DNA from: Halorientalis sp.
GTDB lineage: Archaea > Halobacteriota > Halobacteria > Halobacteriales > Haloarculaceae
Assembly: GCF_028275115.1 (NCBI RefSeq)
Contig: NZ_JAQCNH010000040.1
Span: 1-56,626 of the forward strand
Direction of reading: 5' to 3'
DNA: 56,626 nt
Notes under the pieces: model-generated
What the model was told of the DNA's origin: nothing
The model's database searches: none
The model's input: only the letters and a program-made list of their open reading frames with translations
Shown: in pieces, positions 1 through 8,358 of the stretch
Layout: every line of letters begins with the position of its first letter
Numbering within the stretch: position 1 is the stretch's first letter
Program-made: the position numbers and the translations under genes

Positions 1-537
1 TGCCCAACGCCTTCGCAGTCGGCCGGAAAGGCGGCGGCGTGGTCGTGGTCTCGGACACCCTGCTCAGGCTGCTCGACACCGACGAACTGGAAGGTGTGCT
101 GACACATGAACTCGCTCAGATCAAAACCGCGACTCCATCGTGATGTTGCTCGGCCAGTCCATCGCGACGCTGGTGTCGATGAGCGTGTTCTTCGTCGTCG
201 CGTTCGCCGACGACAGTATCGTCGGGACGCTGGTCGGCTGGGTGCTGAGCATCGTTGTCAACGCCACCGTGATGCTGTTCATTTGGCTATCTCTCGCTAC
301 CGCGAGTATATCGCAGACAGCGACGCCGCGGCGTACACCGACGACCCCGAAGCACTGGCCCGTGCGCTGGTCAAAATCGACGAGGTCGGTCACTACGAGG
401 ACGCACCGGACGTGGACGACAGCGTCGGCGCACTCTGCATTTTCGGCGGGAAGCGAGGCGCACTCCCGGTTCTGTTCGCGGCGCACCCACCGGTGGAAAA
501 CCGCGTCCAGAAGCTCGCGCCCTCGCTGCTAAACTGA
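1..537 (+). pseudogene. htpX: HtpX-type M48 membrane metalloprotease, partial and frameshifted
   Basis: The 5' end lies outside the window. Three frames together read as one HtpX-like protein. The first (from base 3) ends in the zinc-site helix THELAQIK and hits TGA at 141-143. The second (from about 126) continues [12 protein letters not shown] and a hydrophobic segment. The third resumes at AISRYREYIAD, which holds the third zinc ligand Glu, and runs to TGA at 535-537. One missing A in the A-run at 123-126 and one extra base near 280 would restore a single reading frame. The canonical HEXXH is HELAQ, so one zinc ligand is also lost. Family: integral-membrane zinc proteases that degrade misfolded membrane proteins. 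The 3' end overlaps the end of the convergent hflX gene by 9 nt. Either a real pseudogene or local sequence errors. Confidence 0.75.
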
Positions 538-1845
538 TTCGGCAGCCACGAGGTCGCCCGCCTTTGCGCGTGACTGCTCGACGACTTTCGGGCGGGCCTC
601 GAACTCGATGATAACCTGCTCGCCATAGTCGACGGTGTCGACGTGGGCGTGGTCGTGAATCCAGGAGACCACACTCATTGTCTCGTTGGTCATCGGCATG
701 ACGAGCCGTTCGCGCTCGAACGGTGGAAGTTCTCGGTCGATACGGTCTCGGAGCACGTCGACGTTGACGTCATCTCTGGCACTGATGGCCACCGGATTCG
801 GGGCCAGCGCGGACAGCGACTCGCGTTTCCGTTCGAGTTCGTCGTCGTCCACCCGATCGATCTTGTTCAGTACCGTGACGATGGGTGCCTGATTGCGCTC
901 GGAGAGGGTGTCGTGGCTGGTGACGAGTTTCTCGCGAATCTCGTCGATCGGTTCGCTCACGTCCACCACCAGCAAGACGAGATCCGCACGGTAGACGGCA
1001 TCGAGCGTGGACTTGAACGACTCGACCAGCCAGTGAGGCAGGTCCGTAATGAACCCCACAGTGTCGGTCACCAGCACGTCACGGCGCTCCATCTCGGCTT
1101 TCCGGGTCGTCGTTCCGAGCGTCGTGAACAGACGGTCCTCGCTCTCGGCGGTCGTGTCGAGGTCCGGGTGGAGCTGCTCGTTCTCGTCGATGTCGAGGTC
1201 CGCGGCCAGTCGACGCAGGAGTGTCGATTTCCCGGCGTTGGTGTAGCCTGCCATCGCGACGAGGTCGAACCCGGACTCGCGGCGCTGTTCGCGCCGATGT
1301 TGCTCGGTCTGCTCGATGTCCTCGAGTTCGTCCCGGATGCGGGAGATGCGGGCCTTGATGTCCCGTTCACGGCTCTCGTCGTACTCGCCAAGCCCCATGA
1401 ATCCAGGGCGTTCCTCGCGTTTGGCGAGGCTGGCCTTGGCTTCTGCGCGAGGCAACTCGTACCGCAGTTCCGCGAGTTCGACCTGGAGCTGTGCTTTCCG
1501 GGTCTGTGCCCGCTGACCGAAGATTTCGAGGATGAGTCGGAATCGGTCGATCACCCGCGTATCCCCCGGGAGAACGTTGCCCAGATTGTACGTCTGGTAC
1601 GGACCCAGTTGGTTGTCGAAGATGACGACCGGCGCGTCCTCGCGAGCGGCCGTCGCTGCGATACTCTCGGCTTTCCCTTCGCCGACGTGCATCGCGGGGT
1701 CTTCCGTCCGGGTCTGGGTTACCTCGCCGACCATTCCGTACCCGGCCGCACGTGCCAGTTCTCGAATCTCATCGGTGTCGGGCGTTCCGGAGTCCACCCG
1801 CTTGGCGATGACTGCTCGCTCTGTCTCGGTGTCGTTGGCCGTCAC
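529..1845 (-). CDS. hflX: GTPase HflX
   Basis: Ribosome-associated GTPase of the Obg-HflX group. The N-terminal HflX domain is clear (QLGPYQTYNLGNVLPGD), followed by a long charged helical linker. The GTPase core has G1 GYTNAGKST, G3 DTVGF and G4 NKID, at about residues 203-333 counted from the upstream TTG. The family splits or rescues ribosomes under stress. Start choice: TTG at 1854 and GTG at 1845 are both in frame. A TATA-like GTTTAAAT on the minus strand at 1871-1878 lies about 28 nt before the GTG, which fits a leaderless transcript, so GTG is preferred (438 aa). Convergent with the broken htpX gene. Confidence 0.93.
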   Translation of the reverse strand: MTANDTETERAVIAKRVDSGTPDTDEIRELARAAGYGMVGEVTQTRTEDPAMHVGEGKAESIAATAAREDAPVVIFDNQLGPYQTYNLGNVLPGDTRVIDRFRLILEIFGQRAQTRKAQLQVELAELRYELPRAEAKASLAKREERPGFMGLGEYDESRERDIKARISRIRDELEDIEQTEQHRREQRRESGFDLVAMAGYTNAGKSTLLRRLAADLDIDENEQLHPDLDTTAESEDRLFTTLGTTTRKAEMERRDVLVTDTVGFITDLPHWLVESFKSTLDAVYRADLVLLVVDVSEPIDEIREKLVTSHDTLSERNQAPIVTVLNKIDRVDDDELERKRESLSALAPNPVAISARDDVNVDVLRDRIDRELPPFERERLVMPMTNETMSVVSWIHDHAHVDTVDYGEQVIIEFEARPKVVEQSRAKAGDLVAAESV

Positions 1846-1983
1846 TCGTGCCAATCTACGGCATGATGGTATTTAAACGCAGGGCCGCCACCCGGCCACG
1901 GGTCCTGTCGTCGCCGGCGGCGACTCTCCGGGCCGACAGTCGTGTCTATCGGCGGGCAACGGCACAGAGACGGACACAAGAGC

Positions 1984-1992
1984 CTTATATTA
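1984..1992 (+). promoter_or_regulatory. TATA-like box of the FUN14 gene
   Basis: CTTATATTA centred about 28 nt before ATG 2017. This is the spacing expected for an archaeal promoter giving a leaderless mRNA, and it favours ATG 2017 over the upstream in-frame ATG at 1942. Confidence 0.6.
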
Positions 1993-2016
1993 GCGTACTC
2001 AGATAGCCGACGTGAC

Positions 2017-2352
2017 ATGATAGACGCAATGTTGCTTCAGGTCGCCGGGCTGGACCCCCAGCAGATCGGCCTCGAAGTCGGGGGTGGCGCGGCCATCGGC
2101 GGTATCATCGGCTTCGCCGCCAAGAAAGTCGCCAAGATCATCGCTATCATCGTCGGACTGGAACTGGCGCTGTTCAAGTTTCTCGAGACGAAGGGCGTTC
2201 TCCGGGTCGACTGGAGTGCGATCACCGGCGCGGCGAGCAGTGGCGCGGACGAGGCAGCCCAGGCCCCCGGGTTGATCGTGAGCCTGCTCTCGGCGCTCCC
2301 GGTGACGGCGGGCTTCAGCGGTGGCTTCCTCGTCGGCTTCAAAAAAGGATAG
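2017..2352 (+). CDS. FUN14-like small membrane protein
   Basis: 111 aa. It has a Gly/Ala-rich hydrophobic segment with GGGAAIGGIIGFAAKKVAK near the N-terminus, a second hydrophobic helix (IIAIIVGLELALFKFLE) and a C-terminal one ending GGFLVGFKKG. This is the FUN14 pattern (about 100 aa, glycine-rich helices) seen in archaea and mitochondria. The molecular role in archaea is not established. The TATA box at 1984-1992 sets the start at 2017. Convergent with the DUF4350 gene, 9 nt away. FUN14-like genes commonly lie near SBDS/psmA in haloarchaea (from memory), which fits the neighbourhood. Confidence 0.8.
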   Translation: MIDAMLLQVAGLDPQQIGLEVGGGAAIGGIIGFAAKKVAKIIAIIVGLELALFKFLETKGVLRVDWSAITGAASSGADEAAQAPGLIVSLLSALPVTAGFSGGFLVGFKKG

Positions 2353-2361
2353 CGCGAGCGC

Positions 2362-3435
2362 TCAGGGCGCGGCCGGCGTCGTCGGCGGAGTCGTGTCGTT
2401 CGTCGGCGGCTGTCCGGCGGCCGGCGGACGCGGCTGGCGCGCTCCGGGTGGAGCGCCCGGGCGCCGCGCGTCGGGTTCCGGCTTCGGCTCTTTCTGACCG
2501 GTCACGAGGAACTCAGCGAGGTTGCTGATAAAGACCTCGTTGTCGGCGTAGTTGTGATTCTCGGGCGTGAGGAACGACGTGTCGCCGACGAGTGCGACGT
2601 TACCGTTGACCGCAGCGACCGAGTACTCCTCCTGTTCGCGGGTAGCCGACAGCGCGGTCCGGTCGGTCGCCGACAGCGCGACGGTGGCGTCACCGCCGAC
2701 GTTGACGTTCGTTGCCCGGTCGAACAACACCCTGTCCACGTCCTCGGTGAGTGGGCCGTCGCCCGACGCCGAGGCGTAGACGTTCTGGAAGTTGTTCCCG
2801 TTCTCGAACATGTTGAACAGGTAACCGGTCGACAGACTCATGTCGAATCGGGAGGAGAGCGGCGTCATCTGGCTCGTGACGTCCGGTCCCGGTGCGGGGC
2901 CGAAGATACTGATGACACTAGAGGTCGACGACGTCGGCTCGCCCAGCAGTGCGACACGACCGCCGCGGTCGGCGAAGTCGACGAGGCCACGCTGTGCCGC
3001 GTCCGAGAAGCGCCGTTCCGGTGAAATTACGACGAACGCGTCCGCGCTGCGGAGGGACTCGTTGAGCGGGCTACTGGAACCTGGGCCGGCGGGCCGCGCT
3101 CCACCACCCGGCCCGCTTCCGCCGTGGAACCGCACCTCGTACCCCTGTGCAATCAGGGCGTCGACCATCGGTTCGATGTCTTCACGGTCGAAGTCGTTGT
3201 CGTGTGCCTGGTCGATCAGGACGACTCGCTCCTCACCGCTGGCGTCGATGCTGATCGAGCCGTTCTGTTCTAGGTCCTCGGGGATAATATTCCCAGGCTG
3301 GAACGACGCCGGATTCTGTGGTCTGGGGTTCGCGTCCCCACCCGAGGACGCGAGCAGGGGCATGGCCGCTGCGACGACCAGCACGAGCGCTAGAACAACG
3401 ACGAACACGCCGGCGAGTCTGGAGACGTTAGCCAT
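2362..3435 (-). CDS. DUF4350-like membrane-anchored protein
   Basis: 357 aa. An N-terminal hydrophobic segment (about residues 8-30) acts as signal anchor. The body (about 60-310) reads as a DUF4350/GATase-like fold: a VVLIDQAHDNDF strand, a 'DALIAQGYEV' helix-strand and an AFVVISPERRFSDAA segment typical of domains that sense or bind ligands without enzyme residues. A Gly-rich loop interrupts it near residue 105. The C-terminal about 45 residues are a Pro/Ala/Thr-rich tail, probably outside the membrane. It overlaps the upstream sppA by 8 nt and so is translated in one operon with it. Exact function unknown. Confidence 0.72.
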   Translation of the reverse strand: MANVSRLAGVFVVVLALVLVVAAAMPLLASSGGDANPRPQNPASFQPGNIIPEDLEQNGSISIDASGEERVVLIDQAHDNDFDREDIEPMVDALIAQGYEVRFHGGSGPGGGARPAGPGSSSPLNESLRSADAFVVISPERRFSDAAQRGLVDFADRGGRVALLGEPTSSTSSVISIFGPAPGPDVTSQMTPLSSRFDMSLSTGYLFNMFENGNNFQNVYASASGDGPLTEDVDRVLFDRATNVNVGGDATVALSATDRTALSATREQEEYSVAAVNGNVALVGDTSFLTPENHNYADNEVFISNLAEFLVTGQKEPKPEPDARRPGAPPGARQPRPPAAGQPPTNDTTPPTTPAAP

Positions 3436-4363
3436 CGTCGCTCACCCCCTCACGCTCGGGCGTACCGTACAGCGCGAGATAGTGCGGCGTCTCGACGCCG
3501 TTGTAGTCGAACGGCGACGACTCGACAACGACCCGCTGTGTTCTGGAATCGTTGGACGCCCGTGTGTCCTGACTTCCCAGGACGATTCCGAGGCCGGGCT
3601 GTTCCGGGGGGTCCATCCGGGTGACGGCGTAGTTTTCGAGGTCGGCGTTCTCGGCGGCTCGCTGGAGTGCCGCGTCGGTGCCGCCGATTTCGTCGGCGAC
3701 ACCGTTACGCTGGGCGACCGCACCGGCGTAGACCTTCGCGTAGGACAGTTCCTCCCGGCTCAGGTCGAGCCGGTCGCCACGGTTGTTCATTACGGTGGTG
3801 ACGAACTGCTGTCTGAGCAACTCGACGCGGTCACGGAACTCCTCTTGGGTCCCGCCGGGGCCCTTGTCCGGGCCGGTGACGATCTGGTTCCCGCCGGGAC
3901 CGCCGGCCGGTTGCGAGCCGATCACTCCGACGCTCCCGACGATAGAGCCGGGCGTCACGTAGATTCGGCTGGCGGGCATCATCGCCCAGTATGCGCCCGA
4001 GGCCCCAACGCCATTCACACTTGCGACGACGGGAATGCCGGCCGCTTTTGTTCTGTTCACCGCGAGGTAAAGTGCCTCGCTCGCGGGGACTGTTCCACCG
4101 GGGCTGTCGACGTCGAGAACGACAGCCTCAATCGACTCGTTCCGACGGACCTCGCGCAGGTTCGCGCTGATTTGGTCCGCCGTCGAACTGGTAATCGGCC
4201 CCTCGATAGGGACCACTGCAACCGAGTCAGGCGTATCCTGGCTGGCCCCCTGCGTGAGGCTCATTACCTGAGGCGCCAGAAATACACCGATCAGGACGGC
4301 GGCGACCGCGACCGCCACGTACAGCCACGCGGCAGTCCCGTTCGCCCCATTTTCTGCTGACAT
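3428..4363 (-). CDS. sppA: signal peptide peptidase SppA (S49 family)
   Basis: 311 aa. A single N-terminal transmembrane helix (about 12-30) is followed by the S49 fold: LDVDSPGGTV (oxyanion-hole region, about 83-92) and NGVGASGAYWAMM with the nucleophile at Ser122, then TPGSIVGSVGVIG. The family cleaves residual signal peptides within or at the membrane by a Ser/Lys dyad. I could not place the catalytic Lys with confidence because of a Gly/Pro insertion after residue 150. First gene of a two-gene operon with the DUF4350 protein (8-nt overlap), which suggests joint action at the cell surface. Confidence 0.88.
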   Translation of the reverse strand: MSAENGANGTAAWLYVAVAVAAVLIGVFLAPQVMSLTQGASQDTPDSVAVVPIEGPITSSTADQISANLREVRRNESIEAVVLDVDSPGGTVPASEALYLAVNRTKAAGIPVVASVNGVGASGAYWAMMPASRIYVTPGSIVGSVGVIGSQPAGGPGGNQIVTGPDKGPGGTQEEFRDRVELLRQQFVTTVMNNRGDRLDLSREELSYAKVYAGAVAQRNGVADEIGGTDAALQRAAENADLENYAVTRMDPPEQPGLGIVLGSQDTRASNDSRTQRVVVESSPFDYNGVETPHYLALYGTPEREGVSDDG

Positions 4364-4489
4364 GATGCAGAATCACCCTGGGAACACTCGTACAGAAGTT
4401 TTTCTAAACAGACAACGAGTTCCCGAGCGTTTTCGGAGACGGAGGCAATTCTCTTTTAGCGGTATGTCAGGACGTCTGTCATTTCAGCC

Positions 4490-5215
4490 TCACCGCGTCT
4501 GGATGTCGTCCTCGTCGGAGATGATCTGCGTCTCGGCTTCCCCGCTCGTGTACTCGTTCACCACGTTGTAGAACTCGTTTTGCATGCCAGCGGGGAACGT
4601 GATGACACCGACCCAGGAGCCGTCGGACTGCCACTCCTCGCGTTCGAGGTCGGCAAACTGGCGAATCTGGGCCTGGGCCGAACCGGCGTAGTCCGGCGGC
4701 ACCTGCACCGCGACGGTCATCTCGTCGAACCGGATCGGGATCACCGGCCGCAGGAGGTCGAGTGCCTCGTCCACCTGGTTCTCGACGGGCTCCATCGGGT
4801 CGACTTTGAAACCCGCCTCTTCCAGGGCATTCTCGATGCGTTCGGGCGGGTGCGGGGCGTCGTCCATCTGCGGGTTGACCGCATTGCGTGTGATATGTTG
4901 GACGAGCTGTTTTTCCTTCTGTTTTTGCATCTCCCGGCGCTGTTCGGCCGTGATCTGTATCTCTCCCTGTTCGACCACTTCGGGGATAACCTCGAGCGGC
5001 GCCGTGGTGTCGAACACCTCTTCGAGAGCGTTCTCCGGTGGCCGGTCGCCACGGGATGCGTCCTCGAACACATCCTCGGCGGCGATGACGTCCGCCAGTT
5101 CCCCATCGAACTCGCCCCGTTTGAGGGCGAGGGCCGCATCCGGATCGATCAACACCTCGAATCGCTCCCCGTGAGACTCCAGTCGGGCCGTTACCGCCTC
5201 GTCGAGCGAAATCAT
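4490..5215 (-). CDS. sdo1: ribosome maturation protein SBDS (Sdo1)
   Basis: 241 aa from ATG 5215; the open frame runs further upstream, but homology starts at MISLDEAV. Three-domain SBDS layout: an N-terminal FYSH domain (to about 95, with ERFEVLIDPDAAL), a helical middle domain (GEIQITAEQRREMQ, HITRNAVNPQ, PHPPERIENALEEAG) and a ferredoxin-like C-terminal domain (MTVAVQVPPDYAGSAQAQ). Family role: release of the anti-association factor aIF6 from the large ribosomal subunit. It lies 110 nt downstream of psmA in the same direction and also has its own TATA-like box. Confidence 0.95.
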   Translation of the reverse strand: MISLDEAVTARLESHGERFEVLIDPDAALALKRGEFDGELADVIAAEDVFEDASRGDRPPENALEEVFDTTAPLEVIPEVVEQGEIQITAEQRREMQKQKEKQLVQHITRNAVNPQMDDAPHPPERIENALEEAGFKVDPMEPVENQVDEALDLLRPVIPIRFDEMTVAVQVPPDYAGSAQAQIRQFADLEREEWQSDGSWVGVITFPAGMQNEFYNVVNEYTSGEAETQIISDEDDIQTR

Positions 5216-5234
5216 ACCTGGAGGTAGTGTGGCC

Positions 5235-5245
5235 CGATTAAAAGG
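5235..5245 (-). promoter_or_regulatory. TATA-like box of SBDS
   Basis: CTTTTAATCG on the minus strand about 25 nt before ATG 5215. It suggests SBDS can be transcribed separately from the psmA operon as a leaderless mRNA and supports the chosen start. Confidence 0.55.
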
Positions 5246-5325
5246 TGTTTCCCGGCGTCCGACCGGCGTTTGCAGGGGGATACCGCGAGAAACAGCGGGC
5301 GGGCTGCCGGGGGACCCCGTCGACC

Positions 5326-6096
5326 TCACTCGTCGGCGGCGTCGTCGCCCACCGCGTCCTCGTCGGCCAGCAGGTCGAGGTCGGCGAGGGAGCCCTCGAC
5401 GTCGGCGTCGGTTAGTCGGCCGAACTCGCGGTCCTCGACGCCGACGGTAGCCAACCCGACAGCTTCTGGCCGGAGTGCGTCGCCGTTGACCGAGCCGAGC
5501 GCTTCGAGCGCCAGGTCGACAGCCTGGTCCAGGTCGATTTCCTCGTCGTAGTGCTCCTCCAGATAGTCGCGGGCCTCACTGCGGTCCGCACCGACAGCCA
5601 GGGCCTTCCACTCGTAAGGGGTGCCCGAAGGGTCGGTCTCGAACAGGCGTGGCTCGCCGTCGGCGTCGACACCACCGACGATGAGAGCGACGCCGAAGGG
5701 TCGTGCGCCCCCGATCTGCGTGTACTGCTGGATGTGGTCTGTGACCTCCTTGGTCAGTGTCTCGACACCGATGGGCTCACCGTAGCGGAGCTGATTGACC
5801 TGTGCGTTGCGGCGCGCGAAGTCGATAAGCTGGCGCGCGTCGGCGACGTGGCCGGCGCTGGCGACTCCGATGTGACTGTCTGCCTTGTGCAACTTCTCGA
5901 CGCTCGACCGTTCCATCAGCGGCGACCGAGTGCGTTTTTCGACCGCGAGGACGACGCCGTCGGCGGCACGGATGCCGATGGATGCGGTCCCACGTTTGAC
6001 GGCCTCGCGTGCGTACTCGACCTGATAGAGGCGGCCGTCCGGGGAGAAGATGGTGGTCCCACGGTCGTATGCCTGCTGTTGTGATTGTCCCTGCAT
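5326..6096 (-). CDS. psmA: proteasome subunit alpha
   Basis: 256 aa. Typical archaeal alpha subunit: the N-terminal gate helix (QQQAYDRGTTIFSPDGRL), YQVEYAREAVKRGTASIGI and the GGARPFGVALIVGG strand. Alpha subunits form the outer rings of the 20S core and carry no N-terminal catalytic Thr. The acidic C-terminal tail (ending DAVGDDAADE) is longer than in non-halophiles. The start lies 2 nt after the rnp2 stop, so it belongs to the methyltransferase-rnp2-psmA operon. This neighbourhood is part of the known archaeal exosome/proteasome superoperon. Confidence 0.97.
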   Translation of the reverse strand: MQGQSQQQAYDRGTTIFSPDGRLYQVEYAREAVKRGTASIGIRAADGVVLAVEKRTRSPLMERSSVEKLHKADSHIGVASAGHVADARQLIDFARRNAQVNQLRYGEPIGVETLTKEVTDHIQQYTQIGGARPFGVALIVGGVDADGEPRLFETDPSGTPYEWKALAVGADRSEARDYLEEHYDEEIDLDQAVDLALEALGSVNGDALRPEAVGLATVGVEDREFGRLTDADVEGSLADLDLLADEDAVGDDAADE

Positions 6097-6098
6097 GG

Positions 6099-6575
6099 TT
6101 ACAAATCAAGTGTGGTCGCGCCCACGAACACCGATTCGAGGCGGACGTCGACGCAGCCGTCCCGCACCACCGCCGTCCGCTCGGCGCCCTCGAAGCCGAC
6201 CGTTCTCTCTGTTTCTACTTTCGGAGCGCGTCCTATATACTTTTCTTCACAGGCACGGACGGTTCCGCTCACGCCCGCCACTCGCAGGCCCACCGGCTGG
6301 CCGTCGACCGCCTCGACCGCGGCGACCGCGGCCCGTGCCCGGTCGACCTCGTCACGCCGCGTCCGCACTGCCGCCCAGCCGTCACCGACCGCATAGGAGA
6401 AGCGAACCACCGTCAGGTCCACGTCCGCACTCGCCGCGTCGCCGAGCAGATTCTGTGCGGCGTACCACAGGTGCCGCTGGAAGTCGCCGCGGTCGAACAC
6501 CGCGTCGGGCCAGCCTTCGATTGTTACCGCCAGGTAGCGCCACCTCGGTCGCAGGTGTTTCGGGAGGTGTTTCAT
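6099..6575 (-). CDS. rnp2: ribonuclease P protein component 2 (Pop5/Rpp14)
   Basis: 158 aa. The N-terminal MKHLPKHLRPRWRYLAV and the following strand-helix pattern (FQRHLWYAAQNLLGD) match archaeal Pop5. In archaea Pop5 pairs with Rpp30 (Rnp3) to activate the RNase P RNA for 5' maturation of tRNA. ATGA overlap with the upstream methyltransferase and 2 nt to psmA indicate tight translational coupling. Its partner rnp3, normally close by, is 25 kb away on the other strand (31703-32455). Confidence 0.92.
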   Translation of the reverse strand: MKHLPKHLRPRWRYLAVTIEGWPDAVFDRGDFQRHLWYAAQNLLGDAASADVDLTVVRFSYAVGDGWAAVRTRRDEVDRARAAVAAVEAVDGQPVGLRVAGVSGTVRACEEKYIGRAPKVETERTVGFEGAERTAVVRDGCVDVRLESVFVGATTLDL

Positions 6576-7207
6576 CGCCGCTGAGACACGAGCGTCCGCT
6601 CGGCTGGGACCCGTTCCGCCACCAGCACACCGACTTGGTCGTGGACCCGCTCGACTCTCGTCAGCGCGAATCCGGCGTCGGTCAGCGCGTCGGCCAGCGT
6701 TCCAACCGTCGCCGGGTCGTCGACCGCCGGGCTGTAGAACGGCTCGTCGGGGTCCGGTTCGCCGAAGAACATCACGTCACCGAGAACGAACCGATGGGGG
6801 TCGAGATTCGCGACCGTACCGATCGCCTCGCGTTTCTCCGTGTCGCTGAGGTGGTGCATCGCGAAGTTCGTCGTCACCACGTCGACGGACTCGTCGACGG
6901 CGGGTTCCCGGAACCGTCCCGTTCCGAACGATGTGTTCTCGACCCCGCGCTCCGTCGCTTTCTCGCGGGCCCGTTCGAGCATCCCGTCGCTGATATCGCG
7001 ACCGATCACGCGTCCAGCGTCCGGCGCGATCTGGAGTGCGATAGCGCCCGTCCCGGTCCCCAAGTCCAGCACGGCATCGTCGGTCGCTGGCGCGGCGTGT
7101 TCGACGACGAGCCCCGCACAGGCGCGGTACTCTGGCGTCCCACCGTCGTCGTACGCGTCCGCCTTCTCATCGAAGCGGGCAGCGTGTTCCTCGAGGCTCT
7201 TTTTCAT
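6572..7207 (-). CDS. class I SAM-dependent methyltransferase
   Basis: 211 aa. Motif I is VLDLGTGTGAIALQIA (SAM-binding Gly loop, about residues 46-61); the post-I acidic residue lies in VIGRDISDGMLERA; motif IV region is VVTTNFAMHHLSD. Substrate unknown. It opens the operon with rnp2 and psmA, where a methyltransferase of this type is usual in haloarchaea, so a role in RNA or translation is possible but not shown. A TATA-like GACTTTTTGCC on the minus strand near 7228-7238 precedes the start by about 26 nt. The divergent cobT starts 138 nt away. Confidence 0.85.
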   Translation of the reverse strand: MKKSLEEHAARFDEKADAYDDGGTPEYRACAGLVVEHAAPATDDAVLDLGTGTGAIALQIAPDAGRVIGRDISDGMLERAREKATERGVENTSFGTGRFREPAVDESVDVVTTNFAMHHLSDTEKREAIGTVANLDPHRFVLGDVMFFGEPDPDEPFYSPAVDDPATVGTLADALTDAGFALTRVERVHDQVGVLVAERVPAERTLVSQRR

Positions 7208-7312
7208 AGTTTCGACAGGGTAGGCCCGGCAAAAAGTCCTCTGACGACGGGCGAGTACACACTCCGTCCGCCGCCGCTGCGACCGAACAAGTTAAACCTG
7301 AGTTGGAGTAAC

Positions 7313-7322
7313 TACAATATAA
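7313..7322 (+). promoter_or_regulatory. TATA-like box of cobT
   Basis: TACAATATAA centred about 28 nt before GTG 7345, implying a leaderless transcript that begins at the GTG. This also makes the 10-codon ORF at 7322 unlikely to be transcribed. Confidence 0.6.
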
Positions 7323-7344
7323 TGGAATTTCGGGTGAGTTACCC

Positions 7345-8358
7345 GTGCGACTGATGCTCGTTGCGGGTACGACGCGGACGGCCGAAATCGACGGAATCAG
7401 CGCGGCCGGAACTGACCCCGGCCTGCTGGTCCACACGCCGAGTGCGGACGCCGAAATCGTCACGTATGGCGAGCCGATTCGCGCGCCGGTCGTGCCGGTG
7501 AGTCCAGGTGGCTGTCCGACGCCGGCGGTGGTCACTCGGGCGGTGAGAGAACTGATCAGCCTCGACGTGACAGTGGTCGACGGCGGGCTCGCGGAACCGA
7601 CGGGTGCACCAACCGTGACCGTCGGTGCGCGGCCGGGGGACGACATCCGCGATCGAGACCCGGTGTCGACCGCACCGGGTGTCCTCGCGGCGGCCCGGGA
7701 GTTCGGCCGCGCGGTTCCCGACGACGAGGTGTACCTCGCCGAGACCGTCCCCGGCGGGACGACGACAGCGTTGGGTGTCGTGCGCGCCCTCGGTGAGGGC
7801 CTGGCGGTATCGTCGTCGCTCCCGGAGAACCCGCTGGAACTGAAACACGATGTCGTTCGCGCCGGTCTCGAAGCCAGTTCGCTGGCGCCCGGCGACGCGG
7901 CAGGCGAGCCAGCCGTCGCGCTCCGGCGGATGGGCGACCCCGTGCTGGCGACGATTACCGGTCTGATCGTGGGGCTGGTCGAGGGCGGCACTGCGGTGAC
8001 GCTGGCCGGTGGCACGCAACTGCTCGCCGCTGCCGCGCTGGCCCGACACGCCGGCGTCGATACCACTGTACGGCTGGCGACGACGGTGTTCGTCGCCACC
8101 GACGAACGTGTCGACCTCCGGACCGCGGCCGGGGAGCTGAACGTCGAACTGACCGTCACCGACCCGGGCTTCGAGGGCCGCGACCACCCGGCGATGGACG
8201 CCTACGTCGCCGGCGAAGCAAAGGAAGGCGTCGGTATGGGTGGTGCGCTCGCACTGGCCGACGCCGCCGGCGTCCCGATGGACGAGGTTCGTGACCGAAC
8301 CGTCACCGTCTACAACCGGCTGCTCGACGGCCAGGAACCGATGGGGGCGGACTCATGA
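7345..8358 (+). CDS. cobT: CobT-like nicotinate-nucleotide phosphoribosyltransferase family protein
   Basis: 337 aa with a GTG start placed by the TATA box. It matches the archaeal CobT-related family (UPF0284/TIGR00303): VPVSPGGCPTPAVV, the central VYLAETVPGGTTTALGV segment, and VTLAGGTQLLAAAALARHAG. The family is predicted to activate the lower-ligand base for cobalamin assembly; the archaeal branch lacks close similarity to bacterial CobT, so the exact reaction is inferred. Its stop overlaps the cbiA start (ATGA), which supports a cobalamin role. The divergent upstream neighbour is the methyltransferase of the rnp2 operon. Confidence 0.87.
   Translation: MRLMLVAGTTRTAEIDGISAAGTDPGLLVHTPSADAEIVTYGEPIRAPVVPVSPGGCPTPAVVTRAVRELISLDVTVVDGGLAEPTGAPTVTVGARPGDDIRDRDPVSTAPGVLAAAREFGRAVPDDEVYLAETVPGGTTTALGVVRALGEGLAVSSSLPENPLELKHDVVRAGLEASSLAPGDAAGEPAVALRRMGDPVLATITGLIVGLVEGGTAVTLAGGTQLLAAAALARHAGVDTTVRLATTVFVATDERVDLRTAAGELNVELTVTDPGFEGRDHPAMDAYVAGEAKEGVGMGGALALADAAGVPMDEVRDRTVTVYNRLLDGQEPMGADS

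Noticed and set aside
2840..4360. 506-codon plus-strand frame over sppA-DUF4350
   Set aside because: Antisense shadow; sppA motifs are unambiguous on the other strand.
6050..7354. 434-codon plus-strand frame over the methyltransferase-rnp2 operon
   Set aside because: Arg/Pro-rich shadow of genuine minus-strand genes, caused by high GC.
7322..7354. 10-codon leader ORF (MEFRVSYPCD) ending at the cobT start
   Set aside because: It starts inside the TATA box, so it should not be in the transcript.
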